64,000 bases of DNA, taken from Patagioenas fasciata (lineage: Eukaryota > Chordata > Aves > Columbiformes > Columbidae). The notes under the pieces were generated by a model, which worked only from the letters and a program-made list of their open reading frames with translations, had not been told where the DNA came from and made no database searches. Below, in pieces: positions 34,643-46,640 of the stretch. The stretch spans positions 3,725,001-3,789,000 of the forward strand of contig NC_092523.1 of the NCBI RefSeq assembly GCF_037038585.1, written 5' to 3'. Position numbers and translations under genes: made by a program. The first letter of the stretch is position 1, and each line of letters starts with the position of its first letter.

Positions 34643-35125
34643 TAGAATCGTAGAATCACTTTGGTTGGAAAAGCCCCTCAAGATCATCAAGTTCAAGCGT
34701 TCCCCCACCCCTGGCACTGCCCCATGTCCCTGAGAACCTCATCTCCATCTGTCCAGCCCTCCAGGGATGGTGACTCCAGCACTGCCCTGGGCAGCCTGTT
34801 CCAATGCCCCACAGCCCTTTGGGGAAGAAATTGTTCCCCACATCCAACCTCAACCTCCCCTGGCGCAACTTGAGGCCGTTTCCTCTGCTCCTGGCGCTTG
34901 TTCCTGGGGAGCAGAGCCCGACCCCCCTGGCTCCAAGCTCCTTTCAGGCAGTTCAGAGATCAGAAGGTCTCCCCTCAGCTCCTGTTCTCCAGCTGAACCC
35001 CCCAGGTCCCTCAGCCGCTCCCATCACACTTGTGCTCCAGCCCCTCACCAGCTCCGTTCCCTTCTCTCAACTCGCTCCAGCACCTCAAGGCCTTTCTTGG
35101 CGTGAGGGGCCCAAACCTAACCCTG
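34643..35125 (-). mobile_element. CR1 LINE 3' fragment with ORF2 tail, group 2
   Basis: An antisense group 2 CR1 of about 480 bp from tagaatcgtagaatcactt through the 3' UTR and ORF2 tail to gaggggcccaaacctaac. It reaches further 5' than the group 2 parts of the two composites, which helps define where those are truncated. Confidence 0.95.
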
Positions 35126-36641
35126 ACCTGATCCAGGAGCTTATGGACAATATTGTAACACAAAAGCACTTTGGTTCATAACTCCAGTTATGAAAGAGCC
35201 CTTGGGACTCAATGGCCAAACATCTTCCAGTCCGACGTTGTGTTAAAAGATTAGAGACTCCTTTGCAAACCACAAGAACTGGTGAAGGGGAAGGTCTACC
35301 ATGTGCTCTCGTATTTAAGATTCATGAGATAAAGCAGTTTTATCAGTAAGAAGTCAGGTGAATCGGTTGTGTTTGTGGATTTTTTCAGAGCTGCATGCTC
35401 ACAAATTCACCACAAGCTCCATCTCCTGAAGACAAACTGGTCTGAGGGATGATCCAGCAACTGGCAGAGCGCAAGTTCATCCCAGGAGAGAGCTCAACCA
35501 CGCTCGTGCCTCAACAAACAACAGAAGCAGCTTATCTCACAGAGCTCGGGAGCCCAAAACCGCACCTCGATTGCTGGTTCATCATCTCACTGGAAAATGC
35601 TGCGGGCGGTGAGGTGGGAGTGAAGAGCTCCGATAAATTCAGTGGTGTCCTGACACCTTGGTCAGAGCCTTACCATGAGCTATAAAGAACTGTAGGATGT
35701 TCCCTTCCCGAAAATATCATTACATTTGCAAACCACACCAACAGAATGATGGATGGGATCAGGAGAAACGGCCCATTCCTTGGTGTTTCTCTCACAGAAC
35801 AGCTCAAGCAGAAGGTCGGTGACCACACAGGTAGTAGAGCCCAAACCTAATTTCATAATCTTGGTACTATGTTTTACCCACCAAACCTTTGCAGTCAGCT
35901 TGTGCCTCGCTTCAAAGCAAAAATTCACACCAAAGTCATGGGAACGAACATCGTGGTGGACATGGTGGGCATGGTGGACCTGCAGACATCAAGGCCGAGA
36001 ACTTCACTCAAGTCAAACATTTCTAAGCGGGATCATCCCGCTCCCTATGAACAATTTTATGGTGCAACAACATTTATTTTATAAAAATGAGGAATACACG
36101 CTCAAAAACTAAGAGGCTGTTTTTGGAAGAAACGTGTTGAGAAGTGCTTGGGGAATGACCACGCTAGGTGGGACTTCAGACAACATCAGTGCGTCTGTTA
36201 GTCAAGAATGTTAATGGTATAAAACGCTACATGCAAAAATGTCCAAGATCTGGGGCTGGAAAATGTGGCCTGCAGTTACAGGCCTCCTTCGTCTCTCATT
36301 AAAATAATTAAAATGAAAGAAAGGCAGGTATTAGTTGGCTAGACAGCCCCAAATCCCTCCGCCTGCGTAATCCACCTGAAAGCCGAGTGTATCAAGGCGA
36401 ATTAAAGCCGCCTTAATCCACGCAAATCTCGGCGCAGGAATCTTTTATTCTCTTCCCTCCTGCCGCGAGTTCAGTCCTGTCCCGCACCCTGTGGGGCTGC
36501 CAGAGCCGCAGGGGGGAAACAACACAAAAACTCCATATTTTAGTAACGTGGAGAACAAATTTTGGACTTTCCGCATATTTTGAGAGTGGATGCAGGTCTA
36601 TGTTTCTGTGGTTGCGTTGAGACTGAAGCCTGTTCCACATA
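35126..36641. other. 1.5 kb of unique sequence
   Basis: No repeat or gene recognised. Several frames at 35449-36112 overlap on both strands. One has a low-complexity Trp/Thr run from gtggtggacatggtgggcat and is not convincing. Confidence 0.35.
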
Positions 36642-37046
36642 TGGAGAATCTTTCTTATGAGGAGAGACTGAGAGAGCTGGGGCTGTTCAGCCTGGAGAAG
36701 AGAAGCTGAGAGGGATCTTATCAATGCTGATAAATATCTCCAGGGTGGGTGTCAAGAGGATGGACCAGACTCTGTTCAGTGGTGCCCAGTGACAGGGTGA
36801 GGGGCAACGGGCACAGACTGAAACACAGGAGGTTCCATCTGAACATGAGGAGAAACTTCTTCCCTGTGAGGTGCCAGAGCCTGGCCCAGGCTGCCCAGAG
36901 AGGTTGTGGAGTCTCCTTCTCTGAGACATTCAAACCCGCCTGGACACGACCCTGTGTGATCTGCTCTGGTGACCCTGCGTGAGCAGGGGGGTTGGACTGG
37001 GTGATCTCCAGAGGTCCCTTCAACTCCAGCCACTCTGGGATTCTGT
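36642..37046 (+). mobile_element. CR1 LINE 3' fragment, group 3
   Basis: A sense group 3 CR1 of about 405 bp from ggagaatctttcttatgagg to the terminus cactctgggattctgt. It stands alone, without the group 2 part seen in the two composites. Confidence 0.95.
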
Positions 37047-37410
37047 ATCAACATACATAAATTAGGGCAATTTGCACATAAATCAGGCAGCGTCATTATG
37101 CTGATTGGGATGGTGTGATTGTGCTGAGCGTGTTTGCAATCTGCCACAATCCTCTGGGAAAGCACTGGGTCTGAGCTGCTGCATCTGAAAAGGCTGGAGC
37201 TCCGCTGGCATCCGCTGCTGCAGGTACGGCTGCACGGCGACCCAAACCAAATCCAAATAATGGAGGAGAAGGGCTGAGATTTGCTTCATCTGAAATGCTG
37301 GTCTATTTTCTTTGCTATCCCCCAAAATAACTCTCCTTCCTAAACATCATTGCACGTTATCCCTTCCAATTTACACCTCACTTGCAACAGAGTTCAGGAG
37401 GCTCACCGGG
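37047..37410. other. Unique sequence, nothing recognised
   Basis: About 365 bp separating a sense group 3 CR1 from an antisense composite CR1. Confidence 0.35.
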
Positions 37411-37913
37411 ATACAATCCCAGAATCCCAGCCTGGTTGTGGTTGAAGGGACCTCTGGATATCACCCAGTCCAACCTCTCTGCTCACACAGTGTCACCAGA
37501 GCAGATCACACAGGGTCGTGTCCAGGCGGGTTTGAATGTCTCAGAGAAGGAGACTCCACAGCCTCTCTGGGCAGCCTGGGCCAGGCTCTGGCACCTCACA
37601 GGAAAGAAGTTTCTCCTCATGTTCAGATGGAACCTCCTGTGTTTCAGTCTGTGCCCGTTGCCCCTCATCCTGTCATTGGGCACCACTGAACAGAGTCTGG
37701 GCCATCCTCTGACACCCACCCTGGAGATATTTATCAGCATTGATAAGATCCCTCTCAGCTTCTCTTCTCCAGCCTGAACAGCCCCAGCTCTCTCAGCCTT
37801 TCCTGATAAGAAAGATGCTTCAGATCCCTCATCATCGTTGTAGCCACCGCTGGACTCCCTCCAGTAATTCCTTGTTCTTCTTAAACTGTGGAGCCCAGAA
37901 CTGGACACAGTAA
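37411..37913 (-). mobile_element. CR1 composite (inverted), group 3 part
   Basis: An antisense group 3 CR1: its terminus is at 37411 (atacaatcccagaatccc) and its upstream edge at the composite junction (ctggacacagtaaacagaac). Sequence and breakpoint match the composite at 21.05 kb, allowing for strand. The terminus is normal here, unlike at 21.5 kb. Confidence 0.93.
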
Positions 37914-38320
37914 ACAGAACCAAAGAATAATTTTGGTTGGAAGATCAAGATCATGGAGTCCAACCATTAACCCAACCCTGGCACCACCCCATGTCCTGAG
38001 AACCTCATGTCCGTCTGTCCAACCCCCCAGGGATGGTGACTCCAGCACTGCCCTGGGCAGCCTGTTCCAATGCCCCACAGCCCTTTGGGGAAGAAATTGT
38101 TCCCAGATCCAACCTCAACCTCCCCTGGCGCAACTTGAGGCCGTTTCCTCTGCTCCTGGCGCTTGTTCCTGGGGAGCAGAGCCCGACCCCCCCTGGCTCC
38201 AAGCTCCTTTCAGGCAGTTCAGAGATCAGAAGGTCTCCCCTCAGCTCCTGTTCTCCAGCTGAACCCCTCAGGTCCCTCAGCCGCTCCCATCACACTTGTG
38301 CTCCAGCCCCTCACCAGCTG
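37914..38320 (-). mobile_element. CR1 composite (inverted), group 2 part
   Basis: An antisense group 2 CR1 beginning at its terminus (aaccaaagaataattttgg) directly beside the group 3 part, and ending at ctcaccagctg. Its 5' truncation lies within about 10 bp of that in the 20.6 kb composite. Beyond that edge the two loci differ. Confidence 0.93.
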
Positions 38321-39612
38321 TGTTGCCCATAGACCAGTCCTGCTTTCCTTCCAAAATTGGTCCCTAATTTAGCTGCCAAATGGGATCATTATGATGAAAA
38401 ATCCTACCTTCGGGACTAGAGCTGTCTCAAATCAGACGGAATTTGAGCTCAATTGAGCTCCAGGAACCAGCCGGGAGTTTTTCCTCTGACAGACGCGCTG
38501 GCACTTTGCCTGCCTACAAAACACACAGCAGAAGAGCACCAAGCGCTAACCTACCGCTAAAAGCGTTAAAGGAAAAAATCAGCTTTGGGCAAACCATCTG
38601 GTAACACTCACTGCGCCACAGGTGAGAGCAAACACAAGACGCTCTGTACAGCGCAAAGTCAAAATAATCAACTTTCTTAGAATAGCGGTGCTTAAATACC
38701 AAACCATCCCAGGCGCAGGTGTCCCAGTGAAAAGTTTTCAATGCGTTCGACCTCAGCGTTCCTGAATTTTTGCATTTCTCTGCTGCTTTGACCTTATAAA
38801 TATAAAGAGATGGGTTTTGCAGTAGCACCCAGAAGCTGCCCGGCTGGGGTCACATCACATCCCATAGACCTGAAAATACTCCTCAATCCTGCGGAGGTAC
38901 CTGGAGGATCAAAGCCACAAACCCCGTTTCCAAATAGACAGTGAGCACCCCAAACTCAACCCACGGCAAAGGAAATGGATCCAAATGAGTTAGCGCAGGA
39001 AAAGGGAAAACGAGGGTGAAAGGGTGAAATGTGGCATGGAAATGTGGGAATTGGGGGATACTCCATAACGAGCAAGAATGGGCGGCAAAACTGAGCCAAA
39101 GGAATTAGCAAAGCATAAAGCAAAAAAACCCACAGGTGGCTGGGTTGTGGGGTTTTCCCCCCTTCTTTAAGCAGAGCCCCCCATCAGTATTTCAGCAGTG
39201 AAAGGAAACTCATCTCTCACTCCCTAAGAAGTCAGACGGATACTGGCAGGGGCAGCATCAGTGCCTTAGCACCCATGAATCCCCAATTTCTTCTGAACAC
39301 CCAATCCCTTGGCACAGCTGGTGTTTTACAAACCCACCTCTCCACCTTTCAGTGATAATTAGTTGAAGTCTGTCACCAGCAGATTGGTTTGGGATTGCAA
39401 TTAAGCCAAAGATATCGAAAACCAGGTTTGTCTGAAGACTCTCCGCAATGAATTAGTTAAAACAACGGAAAATACAAAACAGGAGCTGGCGGCACCGTCG
39501 CTTCGAACAGTAATTCCTGTAATCCAAGCCCGGTGAACAATTCCCAGTCTGAAAACGGGACAGCATCGTTATCTCCTTTATTGTAAAAAAAAATAACAAT
39601 TAAAAACCCCAG
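38321..39612. other. About 1.3 kb of unique sequence
   Basis: No repeat or gene recognised. Purine-rich between 38930 and 39130. Confidence 0.35.
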
Positions 39613-39648
39613 CCTATTTACTTTACCTATTTACTTTACCTATTTACC
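39613..39648. repeat. 13-bp tandem repeat (cctatttacttta), about 2.8 copies
   Basis: Three head-to-tail copies of cctatttacttta, the last partial. Short and nearly perfect. Confidence 0.9.
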
Positions 39649-39854
39649 TTGCTGGCGGTTCCCACCGTGTAGGCAATGAACGCCGACAGCTCTCGCAGTT
39701 CTGCCTGTTGATGTTTCTCTTTTCATCCCAGCTAAAAGCGCATCAGAGCTAAATGGGCAATTAAGTGCAATAAAAGCATCCGGTTGATGCCCTGACAACT
39801 GAACAAGCCGGCAGTTTTCAGCAGGTAAAGCTTTCCTATGCTTCTAACTAATTT

Positions 39855-39907
39855 TATGGTGGGACTTGATGATCTTAGAGGTGTTTTCCGACCTAAACGA
39901 TTCTAAG
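39855..39907 (+). mobile_element. Very short CR1 3' tail, group 6
   Basis: About 53 bp: atggtgggacttgatgatct, tagaggtgttttccgaccta, aacgattctaag. Diverged; only the extreme 3' end is present. Confidence 0.8.
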
Positions 39908-41785
39908 AGGAAGCTAATTTAGTTTTGGTGTTAGTGGTTCTATACATTCTCACTAACAGATCTAACCTTCCCTCATCTGTACTAAACCACCCTAGGGTTT
40001 CCATCCCCCAAAAGAATTTATTAAAGACCAAAAAAATAATCAGTTTGCCTGTAGCCGCATTAATTAGACTTGTTCCACCCTGAATTAAAACAGTGCAGAC
40101 ACCAAACCCTGCCTAATCACCTGAGCCCAGCCTAACGCACACACACTTACGTGAAAGGGTTTGTTTGAAGGGTTTTGCTCGCCAACGCACACCTGATAAG
40201 AGCCCACGGCAACGTCGCACCCAGAGATAAACCAGCCGGCTCCAGATCTTCAAAACCCCGTTTTGCATCCTAAAAGCGGCGGGGGGAAACAAATACATAA
40301 AGAAAACACGTCGTGTGCAACGAGACCATTCCCCTTGGCAATTTTTTCTGGGTTCTTTTCCTTGCCGTAGCTGCGTGGAAATTGTTCCCTCGCGTTTTCC
40401 GCCCAACGGCGCCTGTTGATCTTCTCCTGTGCTTGCAAAATGTTCTTAAAACCACCGGGAGATGCAAAGAGATGGGGCGAAGCTGTTTGAAAAGAGGCCC
40501 CTACAAACCAAAGTGATGCTATTGGGGAAAAGAGGTGTGTAAATGTGGTCACTGACTCCAAGAGTCACGTCCTGGGAAGCCGGTGGTTGCAAAATGCTAC
40601 GCGAGAGGTGTTCATCAGCGATGATTTGATAGTCAAATATTGGTATGCGGGTTGATATGGATATAAGGAGATGCATAAACAAGCTGTGACCCTACCTGGA
40701 CACCTCCTGGATGGCAGAGCTGCCGAACACGTCGGACGCAGGACAACACGCAGCCCAATCGCTGAGGTTTCATTTCTAGCCCAGCAAAACATTTGCATCC
40801 ATTTTATTCCTCTTCTGATTTCCTTAGTGAATAAACACACTTCTGAAGGGTGGAAAAAGCCCCATTCGCACAACTCGGTCGTCCCCTGTGCAGCCCAGGG
40901 CATCCTGTATGTTTTGGGAGCGAACGAAGGCAGCGAGGTGGTATTTGTGCTTCCCCAAAGGTTTTGGAGAAAAATCCCGCATCCCCATGATGCTGTTCGC
41001 TTGTCAGACCTCAAATTTGCGAATTCCTATGTCTGATCAAGGCAACAAAGAGCTGTTTTTATGGGAGATCCACGGGATGCAGCTTAGTGGGGTCAGGCAG
41101 CAGTTTCGGTGTGATTTCTGTGCACACAGGTGGTGGAGCTGGGGCAGGGACACCAAGAGTCCCATCGGGAAACAACCCAAGAAAGAAGCTCCAGCTGGAT
41201 TTCAAAAATGGTTCTAGCACGGGACAGCAATAGGATTGTTCTCCATTCATCCACATGTATCAGTTTCTGGGTTTCAGATAGAAATATCACACTGTTGTAG
41301 CCAGGATATCGTGCTTTTCTCCTCCGGGTCACAAGTTGAGAGCTACAGCAAGTCAAGGTGCTCAGAAAGCAACATCGTTATGTCCATCATGAACGCTTGG
41401 ATTCCCCAGCATCTTTCTTTGGGGCTCATGGTTAATATAATACAACAGTCCTGGCTACTTTCTGAGGGTCGATTGTCAGCATCTCAAGATCTTTTATCAG
41501 TGCTCATCAGGACACCTTGTTACACACCTCTGAGGAACCTCAACCCATCCCAGCTGAACGTCAACCGAACCCTCGGTGGCCAATAGAGCAGAATAGGGCT
41601 TTTAATAAAAGTGAAGGCTGAACATGGGGGAACAAAATAAGCCACAACAGCAGAGACCAAAGGAAAAAGGGTTTTCACTTCTGGCACTGACACCACATCA
41701 CTTCAGTGCGGTCCTGGAAGAGTTTCGCCTTCAGGTTTGGCCATCCGGCTCTGAGCTCAGATTCACTGTCAAAACAAAGTTTGTG
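39908..41785. other. About 1.9 kb of unique sequence
   Basis: No repeat recognised. Frames of 100-150 codons overlap on both strands between 40250 and 41590 (for example 40565-41014 minus and 40671-41036 plus). The openness of several frames at once argues against coding selection on any one. No domain recognised. Confidence 0.35.
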
Positions 41786-41820
41786 AATAAATCCACTCAG
41801 TTACACAGAGTGGATTTATT
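41786..41820. repeat. Perfect 13-bp hairpin
   Basis: The arm aataaatccactc (41786-41798) and its exact complement gagtggatttatt (41808-41820) are separated by a 9-base loop, agttacaca. This is unexpected by chance in a short span. It could be a small RNA stem, a palindrome-derived insertion or a protein-binding site. Confidence 0.9.
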
Positions 41821-41856
41821 ATTACCGTCAACTTTTTTCTTTTTCTTGTATTTATT

Positions 41857-42063
41857 TGGATATTAGGAAAAAATTCTTCCCCAAAGGGTTGTGGGGTATT
41901 GGAACAGGAGGCTCAGGGCAGTGCTGGAGTCACCATCCCTGGAGGGGTTTAAAAGGCATTTAGACGAGGTTCTCAGGGACACGGTTTAGTGTTAGATTAA
42001 CTTATGGTTGGACTTGATGATCCTGAGTGTCTCTTCCAACCAAAATTATTCTATGATTCTATT
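41857..42063 (+). mobile_element. CR1 LINE 3' fragment, group 6
   Basis: A sense CR1 tail from ttggatattaggaaaaaatt (last ORF2 codons) through gggtttaaaaggcatttag and gttggacttgatgatcctg to ctatgattctatt. Confidence 0.94.
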
Positions 42064-43290
42064 TATAAACGGTTTGAAGCAACACACCCCCACGGAGGAC
42101 AGGGGCTGTCCCAGCACTAACTCCGAAACGGCAAAGGACCAACCCTTTGCACGATGCAAAATGAAGCTTTGGTTTCTTGTGGATTGTTAAACACTTTGCA
42201 CCAAAAAATCCTGTAGTTTCAGGCTGGATGAAATTCAGAGTTTTGACAGAAACACCCCCAAACCTCACTGAGGTCCATGGGGACTCAATGGACCTAAGGA
42301 CTGGGAACATTAGGGCACAAATCTTCATGTGCATCAGGTCTGAAAGCATTAAGCATCTTGTTAGGGGAGGTATCACATTGCAAAGGGGTTATAGGGCAGA
42401 TTCCTGGAGATGCAGCTCTGGGGGAGCCACCTCCTGGTCCACACCACCCCAATTCCTCAAATAGTCAAAGACTCAGGACCTGTTTTTATTTTCTGCAAGA
42501 GTTTTTGAATGTTTCTGTCGGACGGACACAGCGGACAGCAGGACAAACCCGTGGGACTCATCATGCTCCTGGCAGGGTCCCTGTGAGGAGTCCTACCACG
42601 GGAATTTTGTAACCTTTGGACATATCGGAGATGGAAACTGGAGCCAAAAGTCACGGCCGAGACCTCCTCATGGATGGAAAAGCTTGGAGCGAGCTACGGC
42701 GCCAGATGTTGCGTGCAGCTGTGCGGTTTCACTTCAATCTATCAGTGATCTCCTGAGTCTTCAGAACGCGAGAGGACTCGACTTTCTTCAGGTCTTTCTG
42801 GTTTCTTTGCTTAGCGGAGACCCTGCACCAGCAGTCAAAAAAGGTGTTTGGTTCTCTGGAAGTCCTCTCTGTGCCACCATTATTTTTTGTTTAAAAATAC
42901 AAAACGCTGTTTTAAATGACTGAGGTTTTTTTGTATTTAAAACCACACATTTTCAGTTCAAATTTGCTCAAGTCCTTCACCCAAACAAAAAAAAGCCTCC
43001 AACCAGGACTGCCGCTCATGCCAATATCACCTTCCCACCTCAGCTACTGTGATTTGTCTGATACGATTCATTAACTAAAAGCTTTAGAAAAATTGATTAG
43101 CAGTGAACGTGCCAAGTCCTCAGCCCCCTACCAATCCCCTCAGCATTAATATTGCAGACACGGGAACCCAGTGCAGATAAATTTGGAGATGTCTAAGTTG
43201 GAAGATTTGCAGCTGCTCCATCAAGTGCTGGAGCAGCTATGGCTTAAGGCAGCTGGTGCAGCTCTTGGCATCGCACCCGCCGGGCTGGGA
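42064..43290. other. About 1.2 kb of unique sequence
   Basis: No repeat or gene recognised. AT-rich at 42880-43160. Confidence 0.35.
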
Positions 43291-43722
43291 TCACAGAATC
43301 ACAGAATGGTTTGGGTTGAAGGGACCGTCAAAGCTCCCCCAGTGCCACCCCTGCCGTGAGCAGGGACATCTTCACCAGCTCAGGTTGCTCAGAGCCCCGT
43401 CCAGCCTGGCCTGGGATGTCTCCAGGGATGGTTCATCCACCACCTCTCTGCCCAACCTGGGCCAGGCTCTCACCACCCTCAGGGCCAACAATTTCTTCCT
43501 CATGTCCAGCCTGAATCTCCCTCCTTTAGTTTAAAACCATCACTGCTTGTCCTATCACAACAGGCCCTGTCCCCATCTTTCTTATCAACCCTTTTAAGTG
43601 CAGAAAGGCCACACTAAGGTCTCCCCGGAGCTTCTCTTCTCCAGCTGAACACCCCAGCTCTCTCAGCCTGTCTCCTAGCAGAGCTGTTCCAGCCTCGGAT
43701 CACCTTGCTGGTCTCCTCTGTG
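43291..43722 (-). mobile_element. CR1 LINE 3' fragment with ORF2 tail, group 1
   Basis: An antisense group 1 CR1 of about 430 bp: tcacagaatcacagaatgg, the group 1 3' UTR and ORF2 tail to cagcctcggatcaccttg. Part of the young group 1 set. Confidence 0.95.
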
Positions 43723-46073
43723 GTTCCTTCTGTAGGAAGCCAACTCAGCAGCTCCTGCCCCATCCGCCAGACAAATCCACGGTGGGAGGGCGTGTGGGCA
43801 GCGCAGATCACGCTCTTTGCTGCATTAAGCACTAAGGAAGTGAAACCTGTTTCTGCAGATCACCTTGGTGCCCGAGCTGATCTTCCAGGCTCGGCCGCAG
43901 AAGCAAGAGCAGGAACTTGACTTCGCCTCCCAGCCACGGTGCAGTCCCAGCACCACGTGTGATGGAGACTCTGGAGCCGCGACACTTCTCCGGCTGCACA
44001 GGGTCCAGGGCAGCGTCAGGACCCCCTGCGTGGTGATGGGTCCAATCTAGCAGGAACATCAGCTGCGACAGGAATTAGTAAGACGGGCTACAATGAAACA
44101 TGTTGATCAAACCCTCAGGACACGTGGTTGCTCTTTCCCAAATCCCAGACTTTCCATCAGCCTAAGGAAGAACAAAGAAATCCATCCACTGCCTCTTGGG
44201 GAAGGGATGTGCTGCAGGTGAGACATCTGGGAAAAAGATTCATTTTCTTTTTCTATTTCCACCACTGGCCTGCAGCGTTAACAAAACCAAATTGTTTTCC
44301 CCTAACCTCTGTTTCCCTCACCATCCTAAACCTTGGCTATTCAAACGCAAGTGCACACAGGGGGGTTGACTCCGCATCCATGTAAACCAACAGCAAAGCG
44401 TCCAGCATTTCCAGGGGGGAGGTTTTGCTGCAGTTCCAGCGCTTCTCGCAATACCATAACCCAACAAAATCGAGATAACCCCTCCTCTATCTTCAATACT
44501 CGAAGCATTAGCAGATTATTTATTTTATCTAATGAGAGAATGATTTTCAGGGACTTTTTCCTTGATCTGAACAAGTGTTTCTCCAAAGCTGTTGATACAC
44601 GCAACAAACTGGCAGCTCTCTCTATATACACTGTTTATTCTGGTTGAATGTAGTTAGGAAACCGCTGTACTTCCAGGCACATAAGTGCCAGCAAAAGCTG
44701 AGAACAAGAAAACAGAATCTGAATGCCAAGATGTTACAGATACCACACAGCCAACCTTAAAGATGCAGCGAATTTCTGGGCCGAATAAGGGTAAAAACGG
44801 TGCTCAGATGGACATTCTCACTCCCACACAGGACGGGGAAGCTCTGAGAAGGCAGGTGGGGAGGGAAAATCCCCCTGGAGTTGTGCAGAGATATTCTGGA
44901 TTACCCCAAATGACACACAGCAGCTGTAAAAGCTTTCTATGGGAGTAAGAAGGTGATGCACGCACATATTCAAACCTGGTTTTTTCCTCTAAAGCTGAAT
45001 TGTTTAAACAGGAGAGCGATGGTGGCTGGGCAACCCCGCACGCTAAAGAGTTAAAATGTATTTATGGAGACCGCCGTGATTAAAATTCTGGGCGAGTATA
45101 TTTAAATTGCAGGGAAAGCTGAGCTTGTCCAACTGGATTGTCAGACCACAAGCTCCCCCAAGTAGGGCTTTGATTTTCCAGCGCGACACCCGAAATCCTC
45201 TTCTGCTTTTGGAGAACACACGTGAGATCGCATTCCCTGTTGCACAACACGGCTTGAGGAATAATTGCGGGTCTATGGGTATAAACTGGAGGTCATCGCT
45301 GAGGATCCCATAGAATCACAGAATCACATAGAATCACAGGTTTCACCGGCAACAGAGAAGGAAGAGGAGCCTGGGCTTTGGTGGCAAAGCTGCCTTGAGC
45401 GGTACCCAGAGCGGTGGCATCTCCTGGTGCAAGGTCATGGGAGGTTTTGCTCAAGTACAGCACTGGATGATAAATAAATACCAGCAAATATCTGAGAACA
45501 ACACAAGCAGCTCTGCGGTCCATACGACCAAACCCTTATTATCCTTTCCCAGGCATTACTTTTGGGCCTTATCCGAGGAGTGGACTCGGAGGCGAGAAGC
45601 TGTCCCCACATTTTGTGTCCATGCAGCCCATGACAAGGTCAACTCACCTTCAAGGACTCCTTCCAAATGTCTCATTTCATCAACATGTTCCCAGTTCACT
45701 GAGTGTTCTGTGAAACACATTGCTGTCCAAAAGCCACCTCTTATTATTTCCGTATCCTTGTGTTTCCCCCATGCTGCTCTAACACTTCCCATCATCGCTG
45801 CTGATTCGACACCTTCTATTTTCTTAGATGAACATCTAAACACACCATACACAGTTATTACTTCTGGAAGGGATGACACACCACTGTGTCCCATCTCCAT
45901 GAAGCACGGCTGTGCTTTAAAGCTGGTTTTATCCGACTTAGTCTAGAAAGTGTGTATGGGATTCAGAAACACCCAGATTGATGAAAATAAACCCGAGCGC
46001 TGCCGCAGATCCCAGCTCTGAGATGTGAGACGCCTGGCGCCGTTCTGCCTTTCGCTGTCACTGATGGAATCAT
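43723..46073. other. About 2.35 kb of unique sequence
   Basis: Only one trace of repeat, the CR1 terminus-like run at 45308-45340. A 183-codon plus-strand frame (45395-45946), the longest outside the repeats, begins at an ATG but has no domain or signal I recognise, and a long minus-strand frame overlaps it. I do not call it a gene. Confidence 0.35.
45308..45340 (-). mobile_element. CR1 terminal repeat remnant
   Basis: Three imperfect copies of catagaatcacagaatcac, the complement of the CR1 terminal octamer, with no adjoining 3' UTR. Either an extremely short CR1 insertion or the remains of one. Confidence 0.55.
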
Positions 46074-46079
46074 TGAATG
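46074..46079. repeat. Left copy of CR1 target duplication (TGAATG)
   Basis: TGAATG directly before the group 4 CR1, repeated exactly after its terminus at 46465-46470. Confidence 0.6.
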
Positions 46080-46464
46080 AGGGAGCTGGGTCTCTTAAGT
46101 TTGGAGAAGAGGAGACTGAGGGGTGACCTTATTAATGTTTACAAATATATAAAGGGTGAGTGTCAGGAGGATGGAGCCAGGCTCTTCTCGGTGACAACCA
46201 ATGACAGGACAAGGGGCAATGGGTTCAAACTGGAACACAGGAGGTTCCACTTAAACTTGAGAAGAAACTTCTTCATGGTGAGGGTGGCAGAGCCTGGCCC
46301 AGGCTGCCCAGGGAGGTTGTGGAGTCTCCTTCTCTGCAGACATTCAAACCCGCCTGGACACCTTCCTGTGGAACCTCAGCTGGGTGTTCCTGCTCCATGG
46401 GGGGATTGCACTGGATGAGCTTTCCAGGTCCCTTCCAACCCCTGACATTCTGGGATTCTGGGAC
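46080..46464 (+). mobile_element. CR1 LINE 3' fragment, group 4, with target duplication
   Basis: A sense group 4 CR1 of 385 bp from agggagctgggtctcttaag through the C-terminal ORF2 block (frame 46077-46418, residues [20 protein letters not shown]) and the 3' UTR to attctgggattctggg. It is flanked by the six-base repeat TGAATG and abuts an older group 6 CR1. Confidence 0.94.
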
Positions 46465-46470
46465 TGAATG

Positions 46471-46640
46471 GCATTGGAACAGGCTGCCCAGGAGTCACCA
46501 TCCCTGGAGGGGTTTAAAAGGCGTTTAGACGAGGTTCTTAGGGACATGGTTTAGTGCTAGAGTTGGGTTATGGTTGGACTCAATGATTCTGAGGGTCTCT
46601 TCCAACTGAAATGATTCTGTGATTCTACGACTCTATGATT
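46471..46640 (+). mobile_element. CR1 LINE 3' fragment, group 6, next to group 4 insertion
   Basis: A sense group 6 tail: gcattggaacaggctgccc, gggtttaaaaggcgtttaga, gttggactcaatgattctg, ending gattctacgactctatgatt. A group 4 CR1 has inserted at its 5' edge. The stretch around caggagtcacc lacks bases present in other copies (cagggcagtgctggagtcacc). Confidence 0.93.

Noticed and set aside
45395..45946. 183-codon plus-strand frame in unique DNA
   Set aside because: No domain, signal or repeat recognised, a weak start context, and an overlapping open frame on the other strand. Conservation analysis would be needed to revive it.
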